Below, in pieces: positions 32,593 through 40,933 of a DNA stretch of 64,000 nt (the first letter of the stretch is position 1; every line of letters starts with the position of its first letter). The notes beneath the pieces are model-generated. The model searched no databases. It was not told where the DNA came from and saw only the letters and a list, made by a program, of their open reading frames with translations. The stretch is from Desulfovibrio sp. UCD-KL4C (GTDB lineage: Bacteria; Desulfobacterota; Desulfovibrionia; Desulfovibrionales; Desulfovibrionaceae). The position numbers and the translations under genes were made by a program. The stretch lies in NCBI RefSeq assembly GCF_006210265.1, contig NZ_VCNC01000001.1, positions 1,188,843 through 1,252,842 on the forward strand, given 5' to 3'.

Positions 32593-33662
32593 TGTTTGCT
32601 AAGCTTGAAGATATCGAGCGTTCTTATATGGATTTGGAGCAGGAACTTAGTGATCCTGAAGTTTACAACAATCAGGAACGTTTCAGAAAAGTGACACGTG
32701 CTCACTCTGATATGGGAGAGGTTGTCCGGGTTTTTAGAGAGTATAAGCAGCTTTCTGCAGACCTAGAAGAAAATAAAGAAATGGCTCAAGATTCTGATCC
32801 TGAAATTCGTGAGATGGCCGAAATGGAAATCTCTGAAATTAAAGAAAGAATACCAGAACTTGAAAATGAGCTTAAATTACTGCTTCTGCCTAAAGACCCA
32901 ATGGATGAAAAGAATATTATTCTTGAAATCAGAGCGGGTACAGGCGGTGAAGAAGCTGCTCTTTTCTGCGCTGATGTTTTCAGAATGTATACTCGCTATG
33001 CAGAGCAGAATGGCTGGAAAGTTGAAATATTAAGTTCCAACCCTACCGGAACTGGCGGGTTTAAGGAAATGATTGCTTCAATTAGCGGGCCTAAAATTTA
33101 CAGCAAAATGAAGTATGAATCAGGAACTCATCGTGTTCAACGTGTTCCGGCTACTGAATCTCAGGGACGTATTCATACATCTGCTATTACTGTTGCGATT
33201 ATGCCTGAAGCCGAAGAAGTTGATGTGCATGTTCGCACTGAAGATGTTCGTGTTGATGTTTTCCGTGCATCAGGTCCCGGCGGGCAGAGTGTTAACACAA
33301 CTGACTCTGCTATCCGACTGACACATATTCCTTCAGGTCTTGTAGTTATTTGTCAGGATGAAAAATCCCAGCACAAGAATAAAGCTAAGGCTATGAAAGT
33401 TTTGTGCTCAAGGCTTCTTCAGCAGGAGCAGGATAAGCAGCATGCTGAATTGGCAGAAGTTCGTCGTGCTCAGGTTGGTTCAGGTGATCGCTCTGAGCGA
33501 ATTCGTACTTACAATTTCCCACAAGGCCGCGTGACTGACCACAGGATTAACCTTACCCTCTATAAATTGGATTCAGTTATAGAAGGGGATATGTCTGAGT
33601 TGATTGATTCACTTATTAATCATTATCAGTCAGAAGCTTTAAAGAATCAGGCTTCCGATTAA
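32592..33662 (+). CDS. prfA: Peptide chain release factor 1
   Basis: A 356-residue class I release factor reading UAA and UAG. The catalytic GGQ is in [25 protein letters not shown]. The anticodon-mimic loop, PxT in RF1, falls in [19 protein letters not shown] (PAT). [14 protein letters not shown] is the conserved domain 3/4 helix. Full length. RF1 reads UAG, which is relevant to the in-frame UAG that splits rdgC in this genome. The gene is translationally coupled to the DUF1385 gene and is followed by two hairpins. Confidence 0.97.
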   Translation: MFAKLEDIERSYMDLEQELSDPEVYNNQERFRKVTRAHSDMGEVVRVFREYKQLSADLEENKEMAQDSDPEIREMAEMEISEIKERIPELENELKLLLLPKDPMDEKNIILEIRAGTGGEEAALFCADVFRMYTRYAEQNGWKVEILSSNPTGTGGFKEMIASISGPKIYSKMKYESGTHRVQRVPATESQGRIHTSAITVAIMPEAEEVDVHVRTEDVRVDVFRASGPGGQSVNTTDSAIRLTHIPSGLVVICQDEKSQHKNKAKAMKVLCSRLLQQEQDKQHAELAEVRRAQVGSGDRSERIRTYNFPQGRVTDHRINLTLYKLDSVIEGDMSELIDSLINHYQSEALKNQASD

Positions 33663-33715
33663 TCTCCGGTATAAGTTTAGAGTGTTGCTTTTCACTCTTT
33701 GTTTTATGATATTAC

Positions 33716-33749
33716 AGCCCGCTGCCAATTTGGGAGCGGGCTATTTTTA
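33716..33749 (+). terminator. Terminator after prfA
   Basis: Stem AGCCCGCT / AGCGGGCT with an 11-base loop that can pair further (CC/GG), then ATTTTTAT. A smaller hairpin AGAGTG/CACTCT followed by TTTGTTTT lies 15 bases earlier. Confidence 0.78.
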
Positions 33750-33791
33750 TAGAAGTTTAAGATTTTAATTCGATCCCGGAGACCTTAACGT

Positions 33792-34655
33792 ATGAAAAAA
33801 AATACACTCAAAGAAGTTCTTTCTGCAGCAACTCTCAAACTGTCAGAAGCAGAAATAGATTCTCCGGCCCTTTCTGCGCAGCTTCTTGCTGAAAAGATTT
33901 TTAAGTTAGATCGTTTGAAAATGATTATGGAAATGAATAACCCTGTTGAGTCCGAATTGATTCACCCTTTCAATGGCTTAGTTGATAGAAGGGCGCAGGG
34001 GGAACCTGTTGCATACATTCTCGGACAAAAAGAATTTTATGGACTTGAATTTAAAGTCGGCTCAGGCGTTCTTATACCGCGCCCTGAAACAGAAGAAATT
34101 GTTGAGCATGTTTTGAAAAAGTTTAAACGCGAAGATCCTTTTTTATTTGCTGATTTTGGTACTGGTTCAGGGATACTCGCTGTAACAATAGCAAAGTTTT
34201 TTCCTAAGGCTAGAGGTATTGCCATGGATTTAAGTTCAGATGCTCTTGTTATTGCCAGAGATAATGCCAAAAATCATTCAGTGGATGATCGCGTTTTATT
34301 TGTTCAGGCAGATTTTACGGAGCCAGTTTTTAAAAATTCTATTTTTGATCTAATTCTTGCCAATCCTCCATATTTAAGCGTTGCAGAACTTACGGATATA
34401 AGTCAAGAGGTTGCTGCGTTTGAACCCGTTTCAGCCCTAGTTGGAGGGGAGCAGGGAGATGAACTTATCAAAGGTTGCGCTGGACATATTGCTGCCGCAT
34501 TAAAGTCGCCCGGATACATGTATATGGAGATAGGTTATCTACAAGGGCGTGCAGGATATGAGATCTTTGATGCGTATGATGCTTTTTCAGGGCAGGTGCG
34601 TGTGTTAACTGATATCTCAAATCATGACCGTATCATTTTTGCCAAAAAGAGTTGA
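33792..34655 (+). CDS. prmC: Release factor glutamine methyltransferase
   Basis: A 287-residue PrmC/HemK enzyme that methylates the GGQ glutamine of RF1 and RF2. It has an N-terminal helical domain (LKEVLSAATLKLSEAEIDSPALSAQLL), the SAM motif ADFGTGSGILAVTIAKFFP and the diagnostic NPPYLSV tetrad around residue 195. YGLEFKVGSGVLIPRPETEE is the conserved substrate-cleft strand. It follows its substrate gene prfA as in many bacteria, after a terminator, so it may use its own promoter. The gene call is secure. Confidence 0.96.
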   Translation: MKKNTLKEVLSAATLKLSEAEIDSPALSAQLLAEKIFKLDRLKMIMEMNNPVESELIHPFNGLVDRRAQGEPVAYILGQKEFYGLEFKVGSGVLIPRPETEEIVEHVLKKFKREDPFLFADFGTGSGILAVTIAKFFPKARGIAMDLSSDALVIARDNAKNHSVDDRVLFVQADFTEPVFKNSIFDLILANPPYLSVAELTDISQEVAAFEPVSALVGGEQGDELIKGCAGHIAAALKSPGYMYMEIGYLQGRAGYEIFDAYDAFSGQVRVLTDISNHDRIIFAKKS

Positions 34656-34828
34656 ATGTTGTTGCATGGTTGCAAAAAAACCACAGTGTATGTTTAATCT
34701 TGTTGTAAAAAAACAACTACTTGTGAAGATTAGTAAGATTTAAAGATATAAATTACAGTAAATCAAGTACTTACAGATATCATATTTCAGGCATGACACT
34801 TGCAAGTGTAAGGGGCAAGGGAGACAAT

Positions 34829-35755
34829 ATGCTACAGACAACAATCCAGAAAACAGTAAGTTGTAAAGGGGTCGGACTTCACAGCGGCAAGCAGGTGGAG
34901 ATCGTTTTGAGACCTGCTGCTGAAGATACTGGTATTCTTTTTTCACTTCATACTGGAGCAGGTAATTCATTTATAACTCCAAATCCAGATCTGGTTGTAG
35001 CAACCGGACTTGCTACGACTATTGGGAATGGCAAAGATTCTGTTTCAACAGTTGAACATCTTCTCGCCACCGTACGTGGAATGGGAATTGATAATATTCA
35101 TGTAGAAGTCAGGGGTAATGAGTTACCCATCATGGACGGTAGTGCCGGACCTTTTGTTTATCTTCTCCGTCAGGCTGAAGTTAGAAAACTTTCAAAGCCG
35201 CGCAAAGTTCTCGCAGTTACTAAGTCTTTAAATTTTGAGCAGGATGGAAAGTTTATTAGAGCTTACCCTTATGATGGTTTTTCAATTGATTACACAATTG
35301 AATTTGATCATCCTCAGATTGGAAGACAATCTTTATCTCTTGAAATTACTCCAGATGTATTTGCAGATCATTTGGCTAAAGCCAGAACATTCGGTTTTTT
35401 GAAAGAAGTTGAATATTTACACGCTAACGGACTTGCTCTTGGCGGTTCTCTTGATAATGCCGTTGTTCTAGATGATTACAGCATTTTAAATGAAGACGGG
35501 CTTCGTTTTGCAGATGAGTTTGTAAGACACAAAATTTTAGATTTTATCGGTGATATGGCTGTAATGGAAATCCCATTGCAGGGTAGATTCGAAATATTCG
35601 CTTCCGGTCATGCTCTGAATAATTCATTTCTCAGATATCTTTATGCAAATGCTGAAGATTATCTCGAAGAACGTGTACTTGAACCTCTTTACGACAATGT
35701 TGCACAGAAAGAGCATGCTCCTGCATTTCCAGAAGTTGTTTCAGTACCTGTATAG
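34829..35755 (+). CDS. lpxC: UDP-3-O-acyl-N-acetylglucosamine deacetylase
   Basis: A 308-residue zinc enzyme catalysing the committed step of lipid A synthesis. The start chosen is the ATG giving MLQTTIQKTVSCKGVGLHSGK, the family's usual start, with AAGGGAG upstream; a longer in-frame ATG 36 bases earlier is ignored. Zinc ligands are visible in STVEHLLATV (His) and FVRHKILDFIGD (His, Asp); ASGHALNNSF supplies the catalytic His. Its presence confirms a lipopolysaccharide-bearing Gram-negative cell. A terminator follows. Confidence 0.96.
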   Translation: MLQTTIQKTVSCKGVGLHSGKQVEIVLRPAAEDTGILFSLHTGAGNSFITPNPDLVVATGLATTIGNGKDSVSTVEHLLATVRGMGIDNIHVEVRGNELPIMDGSAGPFVYLLRQAEVRKLSKPRKVLAVTKSLNFEQDGKFIRAYPYDGFSIDYTIEFDHPQIGRQSLSLEITPDVFADHLAKARTFGFLKEVEYLHANGLALGGSLDNAVVLDDYSILNEDGLRFADEFVRHKILDFIGDMAVMEIPLQGRFEIFASGHALNNSFLRYLYANAEDYLEERVLEPLYDNVAQKEHAPAFPEVVSVPV

Positions 35756-35781
35756 ATTTTAAATTTGATCGAATTATTTTT

Positions 35782-35811
35782 AAGGCCCACCGAATGGTGG
35801 GCCTTTTTTTG
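35782..35811 (+). terminator. Terminator after lpxC
   Basis: A perfect 10-bp stem AAGGCCCACC / GGTGGGCCTT with a GAAT loop and a T-run, 27 bases after the stop. Confidence 0.94.
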
Positions 35812-35959
35812 TTTGGTCTGTATACTTGTGAAAGGAAACGGGCTTGACTCAATTTCATGCAAGAGTAAATATCAATATGACTAAGACTTAAAATTCATTA
35901 GAGATGAATTGAAATATTTTTTAATTATTATGCAGATGTTGTAATACTAAGGAGTTTTT

Positions 35960-38098
35960 ATGTTCCGCTCCATGAGCTCTAGAATTTCATATATGGTTGC
36001 CATTGTAGTTATTATTTCTACTGTGATAACGCTATTTTTTATTGATAATACTCTTGAACGGGACATGTTTGAGGCGCAGGGTAAAACCGCAAGAAATACG
36101 ATTCGTATGGGGTTGTTATATCTGCAGGAGGGAAAGCAGTCCATTGATGTGTACCGGAAGGAAGCTTATCAGGAGCGTAAACAGGCTATTAAGGATGCAA
36201 TGAGTATTTTTTATGCCCAAATTGACGCTTATTACTCTCTCTACAAGTCTGGGGTGATGACAGAGAAGCAGGCTAAAGAAGCTGCTTATCAGCTAGCAAG
36301 AACTACCAGATATTTTAACAATGACTACTTTTTTATTTATACTGATAAGCTTACTTTATTGGCTCATCCTGATAGAACTTTGGAAGGACAAGATTTATCA
36401 AAGTCAAAGGATAAAAAAGGATATGTCTTCGGTCCGGACATGATGGCAAAAGGAACTACAGAAATCGGTGGGTTTACTGACATATGGTGGTCCAGATTAG
36501 GCTCCGCTGTTCCTGTTCCTAAAATTTTATATGTAAAACATTTTTCAAAATGGAATTGGATACTTGGTACTGGAAATTATGTTGATGATATTGAGAACTC
36601 TATTGAAGTTCAGGAAGCTGGATTAATAAAAGATTTGCAGAAAGGTTTTTCTCAAATTCGTTTAGCTGAGACAGGGCGCTTATTTATTTTTGACAATGAT
36701 AAAAATGTATTGGTTCCCCCCGCTGGGGCAAGCTCTAATTTTGGAGATACAATTAATATTGATACTGGAAAAAGTTTAATTCATGATTTGAAAATGATTG
36801 CGAAACAAGGGCAATGGAATTTAAATTATAAAATTAAAAAAAATGATGGAAATGAAATCGATAAGCAGGCATTTGTTAGATACTATGCTCCTCTTGGTTG
36901 GTATATTGCTTCAACAGTCCCTATCAGTGAAATTCATGCTCCTGTAAATAGTTTGATTATAAAGCAGGCTGCTATAAGTCTGATTATTCTTATAGTTACA
37001 ATTTGTTTTATTTATTACGTTGTCCGCAAAACATGTTTGCCAATACAAAGTGTATCAAAGGTGGCATATTATATTTCTAAAGGTGATCTTAAAAAAGCCA
37101 AGAAAATTTTTATTACCGAATCTGATCCTGCCTTGTTAAAGCGGGTTTTTGAGGGGCATGGTGCCAATAATAGCAGCCGAAAATTGGATGAAATTGATTA
37201 TTTAGTTAAGTCATTTCATACAATGCTTACCACCCTAAATTCATTAGTGAGTCAGGTTCAAAACTCTGGTGACATGGTGACCGGATCTTCTCTCAAACTA
37301 AGTTCTGCAATTGGGCAGCTTGAAATCGCTGTTGAGAATCAGGCCACAGCGACTCAGGAGCTTGGTAGTACTTCTCGCGAGATATCCGCAACATCCCAAG
37401 AACTCGCCCATACGATGAATGAAGCAACTGAAGTTGCCCTTTCAACAGCAGAGTTGGCTGATCAAGGAGTTTTGGATCTGGATGTTATGGGACAAAATAT
37501 GGAAAAGATGCGAGATGCTTCTGGGGGGATTTTTTCTAAGCTTTCCATAATTAATTCTAAAGCTGCAAATATAAGTTCTGTCGTTACTTCAATTTCTAAA
37601 ATCTCAGAGCAAATTAATTTACTTTCACTTAACGCGGCAATTGAAGCTGAAAAAGCCGGCGAATTCGGTCAGGGATTTTCTGTTGTAGCACGCGAAATTA
37701 GAAAACTTGCTGATAAAACAGCAATGTCCACTTTGGATATTGAAAAAATTGTAGCGGAAATGCTTTCTGCTGTTTCATCAGGTGTTATGGAAATGGATAA
37801 GTTCCGCCAGCAGGTTGAAACAGGTGTAAGCAACGTAGAAGTGCTTGGCCAGGGCATTACCGGAGTTGTCGATCAGGTCCGTTCGCTGACTCCGCAGTTT
37901 GAATCTGTTAATGAAGGGATGCAGAATCAAAGTGAAGGTGCGGAGCAAATAAGTAAAGCGATACTACAGCTTAGTGAAACATCTATTCAAACAAAAGATG
38001 CACTTCAAGAATTTGTAAATATTACTGAACAACTGTCATTATCTGTTGAGTCTTTAGAAGAAGAAGTTGCTGTTTTCCGTGTAGAGAAAGAATCGTAA
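35960..38098 (+). CDS. Methyl-accepting chemotaxis protein with Cache sensor (WspA-like tip)
   Basis: A 712-residue chemoreceptor. One membrane span (residues ~12-32), a large periplasmic sensor with two Cache-type units (NNDYFFIYTDKLTLLAHPDRTLEGQD; RLFIFDNDKNVLV; RYYAPLGWYIASTVP), a second span (QAAISLIILIVTICFIYYVV, ~335-355), a HAMP-like linker, then a signalling domain. The hairpin tip reads EQINLLSLNAAIEAEKAGEFGQGFSVVAREIRKLADKTA, closer to WspA-type surface-sensing receptors than to the canonical EQTNLLALNAAIEAARAGE. AAGGAG lies about eight bases before the ATG. It faces the end of the flagellar operon. The ligand is unknown. Confidence 0.9.
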   Translation: MFRSMSSRISYMVAIVVIISTVITLFFIDNTLERDMFEAQGKTARNTIRMGLLYLQEGKQSIDVYRKEAYQERKQAIKDAMSIFYAQIDAYYSLYKSGVMTEKQAKEAAYQLARTTRYFNNDYFFIYTDKLTLLAHPDRTLEGQDLSKSKDKKGYVFGPDMMAKGTTEIGGFTDIWWSRLGSAVPVPKILYVKHFSKWNWILGTGNYVDDIENSIEVQEAGLIKDLQKGFSQIRLAETGRLFIFDNDKNVLVPPAGASSNFGDTINIDTGKSLIHDLKMIAKQGQWNLNYKIKKNDGNEIDKQAFVRYYAPLGWYIASTVPISEIHAPVNSLIIKQAAISLIILIVTICFIYYVVRKTCLPIQSVSKVAYYISKGDLKKAKKIFITESDPALLKRVFEGHGANNSSRKLDEIDYLVKSFHTMLTTLNSLVSQVQNSGDMVTGSSLKLSSAIGQLEIAVENQATATQELGSTSREISATSQELAHTMNEATEVALSTAELADQGVLDLDVMGQNMEKMRDASGGIFSKLSIINSKAANISSVVTSISKISEQINLLSLNAAIEAEKAGEFGQGFSVVAREIRKLADKTAMSTLDIEKIVAEMLSAVSSGVMEMDKFRQQVETGVSNVEVLGQGITGVVDQVRSLTPQFESVNEGMQNQSEGAEQISKAILQLSETSIQTKDALQEFVNITEQLSLSVESLEEEVAVFRVEKES

Positions 38099-38108
38099 AT
38101 TGATATTG

Positions 38109-38945
38109 TCAGGGAGAACTTAGCAATTCAGATAAAAATCCGCCTGAGAAATTTGCAGGAATATTTTCAATTCCTAGATATTCTGGAAAGGATTCTTTTA
38201 ATTTAGAAGACAATAACAAGCTTATGTTTCGTGAATCTGCAAGAAGTTTAAAGCCATATTGCGGTTTTTTATACATAAATTTAAAACGCATAGGTGCCGA
38301 CGGGGAAAGGTCAAAAGCGTAAAACAGTTCATAAAAAGAATTGTCAGAGTTTTTTTCATCTTTTTTTATTTTAAGAACTATTTCTTGATTCAAAGCGGAA
38401 GGCATGAGCCATGGCATGTAATGCAGAGTTGCTGTTTTCAGTGATGAATTTAGCAGTGAGACACATTTTAGTGTTTCAAAAAAAAGAATTGAGCTTTGAG
38501 AGTCCTCACCAATTACTTTCAAATATAATTCCAGTTTGTCTGGATCGGTTTTTGTCGCACTACCATAGTTCTTTTTGATAATATTGCGTGACTGTGCTTC
38601 AAAGGCCGCTCTTTTGGTTACAAACAGCCTTGTTAAATCAGATGGGGTAACAGCTTGTCCTCTGTCATGTAACTCGTTAGAATTAATTTCTTTTAGAATT
38701 ATATCAGGGTAGAGTTGCTGAACTATAAAAGTAAGAACGTCTCCTGGTTCTGGAGAAGATGAAATATTTGCCAGCAAAGATTGAGAATTTATTTGAACCC
38801 AGCCAAGCTTATTACGTTCCCATTTTAGAAGTTTACCTTTCAGTATCTCTCCAACACTATATTTATTTCTAAATGCCGCAGCTCGTGATGATGATTTTGA
38901 ATTGTTATTCCCGTAATGTCCGCTACCGTATCTGGAAATTTTCAT
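38109..38945 (-). CDS. Unrecognised protein at the end of the flagellar operon (possible FliK-like fold)
   Basis: A 278-residue protein. It has a Ser/Asn-rich N-terminus and a small beta domain (VGEILKGKLLKWERNKLGWVQI...LTFIVQQLYPDIILKEI) near residues 30-95, then a C-terminal region with alternating strands and a helix (MRFKFMYKKPQYGFKLLADSRNISLLLSSKLKESF). That strand-helix arrangement recalls the hook-length protein FliK C-terminal domain, but this is pattern only. It is the last gene of the minus-strand series that begins with fliR, eight bases after its neighbour, and converges with the chemoreceptor gene without a clear terminator. Confidence 0.68.
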   Translation of the reverse strand: MKISRYGSGHYGNNNSKSSSRAAAFRNKYSVGEILKGKLLKWERNKLGWVQINSQSLLANISSSPEPGDVLTFIVQQLYPDIILKEINSNELHDRGQAVTPSDLTRLFVTKRAAFEAQSRNIIKKNYGSATKTDPDKLELYLKVIGEDSQSSILFFETLKCVSLLNSSLKTATLHYMPWLMPSALNQEIVLKIKKDEKNSDNSFYELFYAFDLSPSAPMRFKFMYKKPQYGFKLLADSRNISLLLSSKLKESFPEYLGIENIPANFSGGFLSELLSSP

Positions 38946-38953
38946 AGATTGTG

Positions 38954-39364
38954 CTAGTTATACTGATCAAGAATTAGTTCAACTTCTTCAGTAGATAATC
39001 CCGTAGCTTTAGCGAGACTGCTGATGGGTTTACCTTCTTTATGGCCTGTAATTATTATTTGACGTAAGAATTGTGGAGAACGAGAAAATTCTTCAGCTTG
39101 TGAAAGAATTTTTTTCAGCTTTTTGGTTTTGTTATCTAAAAGCTGGTCAAGCTGCGACAATTCAAGTTGTCGTTGTTCAAAAGTAGAAATGATCTCACTT
39201 TCAAGTTGAGCATTGAAGTGAAGTTTATTTATAAACTCTTCTTGCTTGGACTGAAGTTGATTTAGCAATGATTCTGACTTCTTAAGTCTCATAAAGAAAA
39301 TAATAATCGCAATGAGTAGAATGATCTCGGTAAGTGAGAAAAATATGAGTAGAAAGATAGTCAT
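38954..39364 (-). CDS. Membrane-anchored coiled-coil protein with C-terminal HTH-like end (DUF2802-like)
   Basis: A 136-residue protein: an N-terminal membrane span (IFLLIFFSLTEIILLIAIIIFF), a coiled coil (SLLNQLQSKQEEFINKLHFNAQLESE... to about residue 95), and a C-terminal two-helix motif (GHKEGKPISSLAKATGLSTEEVELILDQ) with the shape of DUF2802, whose members lie in polar flagellar and chemotaxis clusters of other Proteobacteria. It probably anchors a flagellar or chemotaxis factor at the membrane. Family call by pattern; function unknown. Confidence 0.7.
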   Translation of the reverse strand: MTIFLLIFFSLTEIILLIAIIIFFMRLKKSESLLNQLQSKQEEFINKLHFNAQLESEIISTFEQRQLELSQLDQLLDNKTKKLKKILSQAEEFSRSPQFLRQIIITGHKEGKPISSLAKATGLSTEEVELILDQYN

Positions 39365-39409
39365 TATTAATCAGCTTCTCTATTAGTCCGCAGTTGTTAG
39401 TTAAATTAA

Positions 39410-39736
39410 TCAGATTTTAACATTTATGATGTTACCAGACCATGGAGAAGATTTCGGAGATTCTTCTTCTGATTCCGGCTCAGATTCTTTCTTTTTTCTT
39501 TTGCGAGATTGAGCTTCCTGTTTGGTATTCCCAGCAGATTTATCTTGGATACCTTTAGATTCTTCATCTTTTTCAATTTTTTGAATTTGTTTTTGTGATT
39601 CTTTGTTTTTATCTTGCTCTGACGGATTAATCATGAGTGATTGTTGTAATTCCGATTTAGTCAGTTCGGAATTGGATATTTTTTGAACGTTCGCAAGTTG
39701 CGATATGATTAGAGGCATGTCCAGAGAGCCGGGCAT
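39410..39736 (-). CDS. Small disordered protein of the flagellar operon
   Basis: A 108-residue hydrophilic protein. A short ordered N-terminus (MPGSLDMPLIISQLANVQKIS) is followed by a Lys/Glu/Ser-rich disordered stretch with a basic patch RKRKKK, and the end GNIINVKI is again ordered. It lies four bases after the FliL-like gene and is translationally linked. Not recognised. Its charge pattern suggests a flexible adaptor. It is unlikely to be an artefact, because the frame is tightly packed in the operon and convincing alternatives are lacking. Confidence 0.6.
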   Translation of the reverse strand: MPGSLDMPLIISQLANVQKISNSELTKSELQQSLMINPSEQDKNKESQKQIQKIEKDEESKGIQDKSAGNTKQEAQSRKRKKKESEPESEEESPKSSPWSGNIINVKI

Positions 39737-39740
39737 AAAA

Positions 39741-40427
39741 CTACCTCACAAGATATTTTTCAAATAGAATCGTTTCAAACTGACCTGCAACAATATATTG
39801 GTTTATAACCATGAGCAGGTCTTTTTTTAATTTCTCCGCATTATTCTTATCGGATAAGAATTGTAAATCTTTATTTTTTAGATAGTAATACACCGCGTCA
39901 CGTAAAATCAAAGTTTTACGTCTATACTCCGCGACGATTCTCTCGTCGGTGGTTGTCATCGCAAGTCTTGCTACTAGGAAACGGATATGTCCCTTTTCGT
40001 CTTTCTGCTCTACCCAAAAAGGATCCATTCTAAGTAATGTTACGCCTGGTTCTTCAGGAGGAGGCGGAGGAGCTTCAGCTTGTTTAGGAATTTCAACAGC
40101 TTTTTCTTCTACCGGAGCAGGAGGCTCAGCAGGTGGACTGTCACTAAATAAAAAAAGTTTAACAAGAATTAGGGATAGAAGCAGAATAATTGCGCCGATT
40201 CCAATATAAATAAATTTCTTGGAACCTGTACTTTTAGTTTTAACTTCTTCCAGAGCTTCAAGTTCTTGGGGTTCTTCTTCGGGGACAAGGTCTTCTTCGT
40301 CTTCATCCTCTAGAAAAGGAGCATCATCAAGGTCTAGGTCAACTTTTTGGGTTGCCTTACTTGTTGGTTCCGGTGTCTGCACTTCCTCCTCGGAGTCATC
40401 AATGTCATCTAGAGCGAGGAAAATCAT
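39741..40427 (-). CDS. fliL: FliL-like flagellar basal body-associated protein
   Basis: A 228-residue single-span membrane protein. The cytoplasmic N-terminus (~75 residues) is very acidic (DDAPFLEDEDEEDLVPEEE); a membrane span (FIYIGIGAIILLLSLILVKLFLF) and a Pro/Glu-rich linker follow; and the periplasmic C-terminus (IRFLVARLAMTTTDERIVAEYRRKTLILRDAVYYYLKNKDL...LLMVINQYIVAGQFETILFEKYLVR) has the FliL/SPFH-like arrangement. FliL forms a ring around the stator and aids torque. The long acidic N-tail is unlike the short one of E. coli FliL. It lies 106 bases downstream of cheY. Confidence 0.78.
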   Translation of the reverse strand: MIFLALDDIDDSEEEVQTPEPTSKATQKVDLDLDDAPFLEDEDEEDLVPEEEPQELEALEEVKTKSTGSKKFIYIGIGAIILLLSLILVKLFLFSDSPPAEPPAPVEEKAVEIPKQAEAPPPPPEEPGVTLLRMDPFWVEQKDEKGHIRFLVARLAMTTTDERIVAEYRRKTLILRDAVYYYLKNKDLQFLSDKNNAEKLKKDLLMVINQYIVAGQFETILFEKYLVR

Positions 40428-40500
40428 GCGTGAAACCCTTTGCTAAAGTCTTGGCGCTTAGAAATAAGTTTTCCGGTTATGCTTAATGAAAATAATTAGT

Positions 40501-40526
40501 CAGCGGGTATAAAATTATACCCGCTG
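40501..40526. repeat. Perfect inverted repeat between cheY and fliL
   Basis: CAGCGGGTATAA / TTATACCCGCTG, 12-bp arms with an AA spacer, in the 106-base gap downstream of cheY. It lacks a T-run on the minus strand, so it is more likely an RNA-processing or stability hairpin that lets cheY be expressed above the downstream genes. Confidence 0.6.
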
Positions 40527-40533
40527 GAAAATT

Positions 40534-40923
40534 TTATAATTTTTCAAAAATTTTATTAATTTTCTGACCAAGAGTGTCAGGAGTAAAAGGTTTTACTATA
40601 TAGTTAGAGACTTTTGCCTGAACTGCTTCAATGATATTTTCCTGCTGCGCTTCAGCTGTAACCATCAAGAAGGGGAGGTCAGCGAATTCTTCGCTGGCTC
40701 TGACTTTACGTAAGAATTCAATTCCAGTCATTTGGGGCATGTTCCAGTCTGAAACGATGAACTGAATGCTGTCATCTTTATTCAGAAGTTCCCACGCAGT
40801 TGTTCCGTCATCAGCTTCTACTATGTTCGTAAAACCGATTTGACGAAGGATGTTTTTGATAATGCGGCGCATGGTTGCGAAGTCATCAACAACAAGAACT
40901 TTCATAGAGTAATCAATGGACAT
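40534..40923 (-). CDS. cheY: Chemotaxis response regulator CheY
   Basis: A 129-residue single receiver domain. The acidic pair is VVDD (Asp13, Asp14), the phosphorylated Asp is Asp59 in VSDWNMPQMTGIEFL, the Thr is in LMVTAEA and the Lys in IVKPF. The SDWNMP and TAEA patterns are the true CheY type that binds FliM, unlike the receiver at 10450. It lies ten bases after fliA in the flagellar operon, a usual place in polar flagellates. Phospho-CheY switches motor rotation. Confidence 0.95.
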   Translation of the reverse strand: MSIDYSMKVLVVDDFATMRRIIKNILRQIGFTNIVEADDGTTAWELLNKDDSIQFIVSDWNMPQMTGIEFLRKVRASEEFADLPFLMVTAEAQQENIIEAVQAKVSNYIVKPFTPDTLGQKINKIFEKL

Positions 40924-40933
40924 TTGCTTCTCC

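Noticed and set aside
40501-40526. Rho-independent terminator after cheY
   Set aside because: The hairpin is perfect but on the minus strand is followed by ACTAATTATTTTC without a proper T-run, so it is listed as a repeat.
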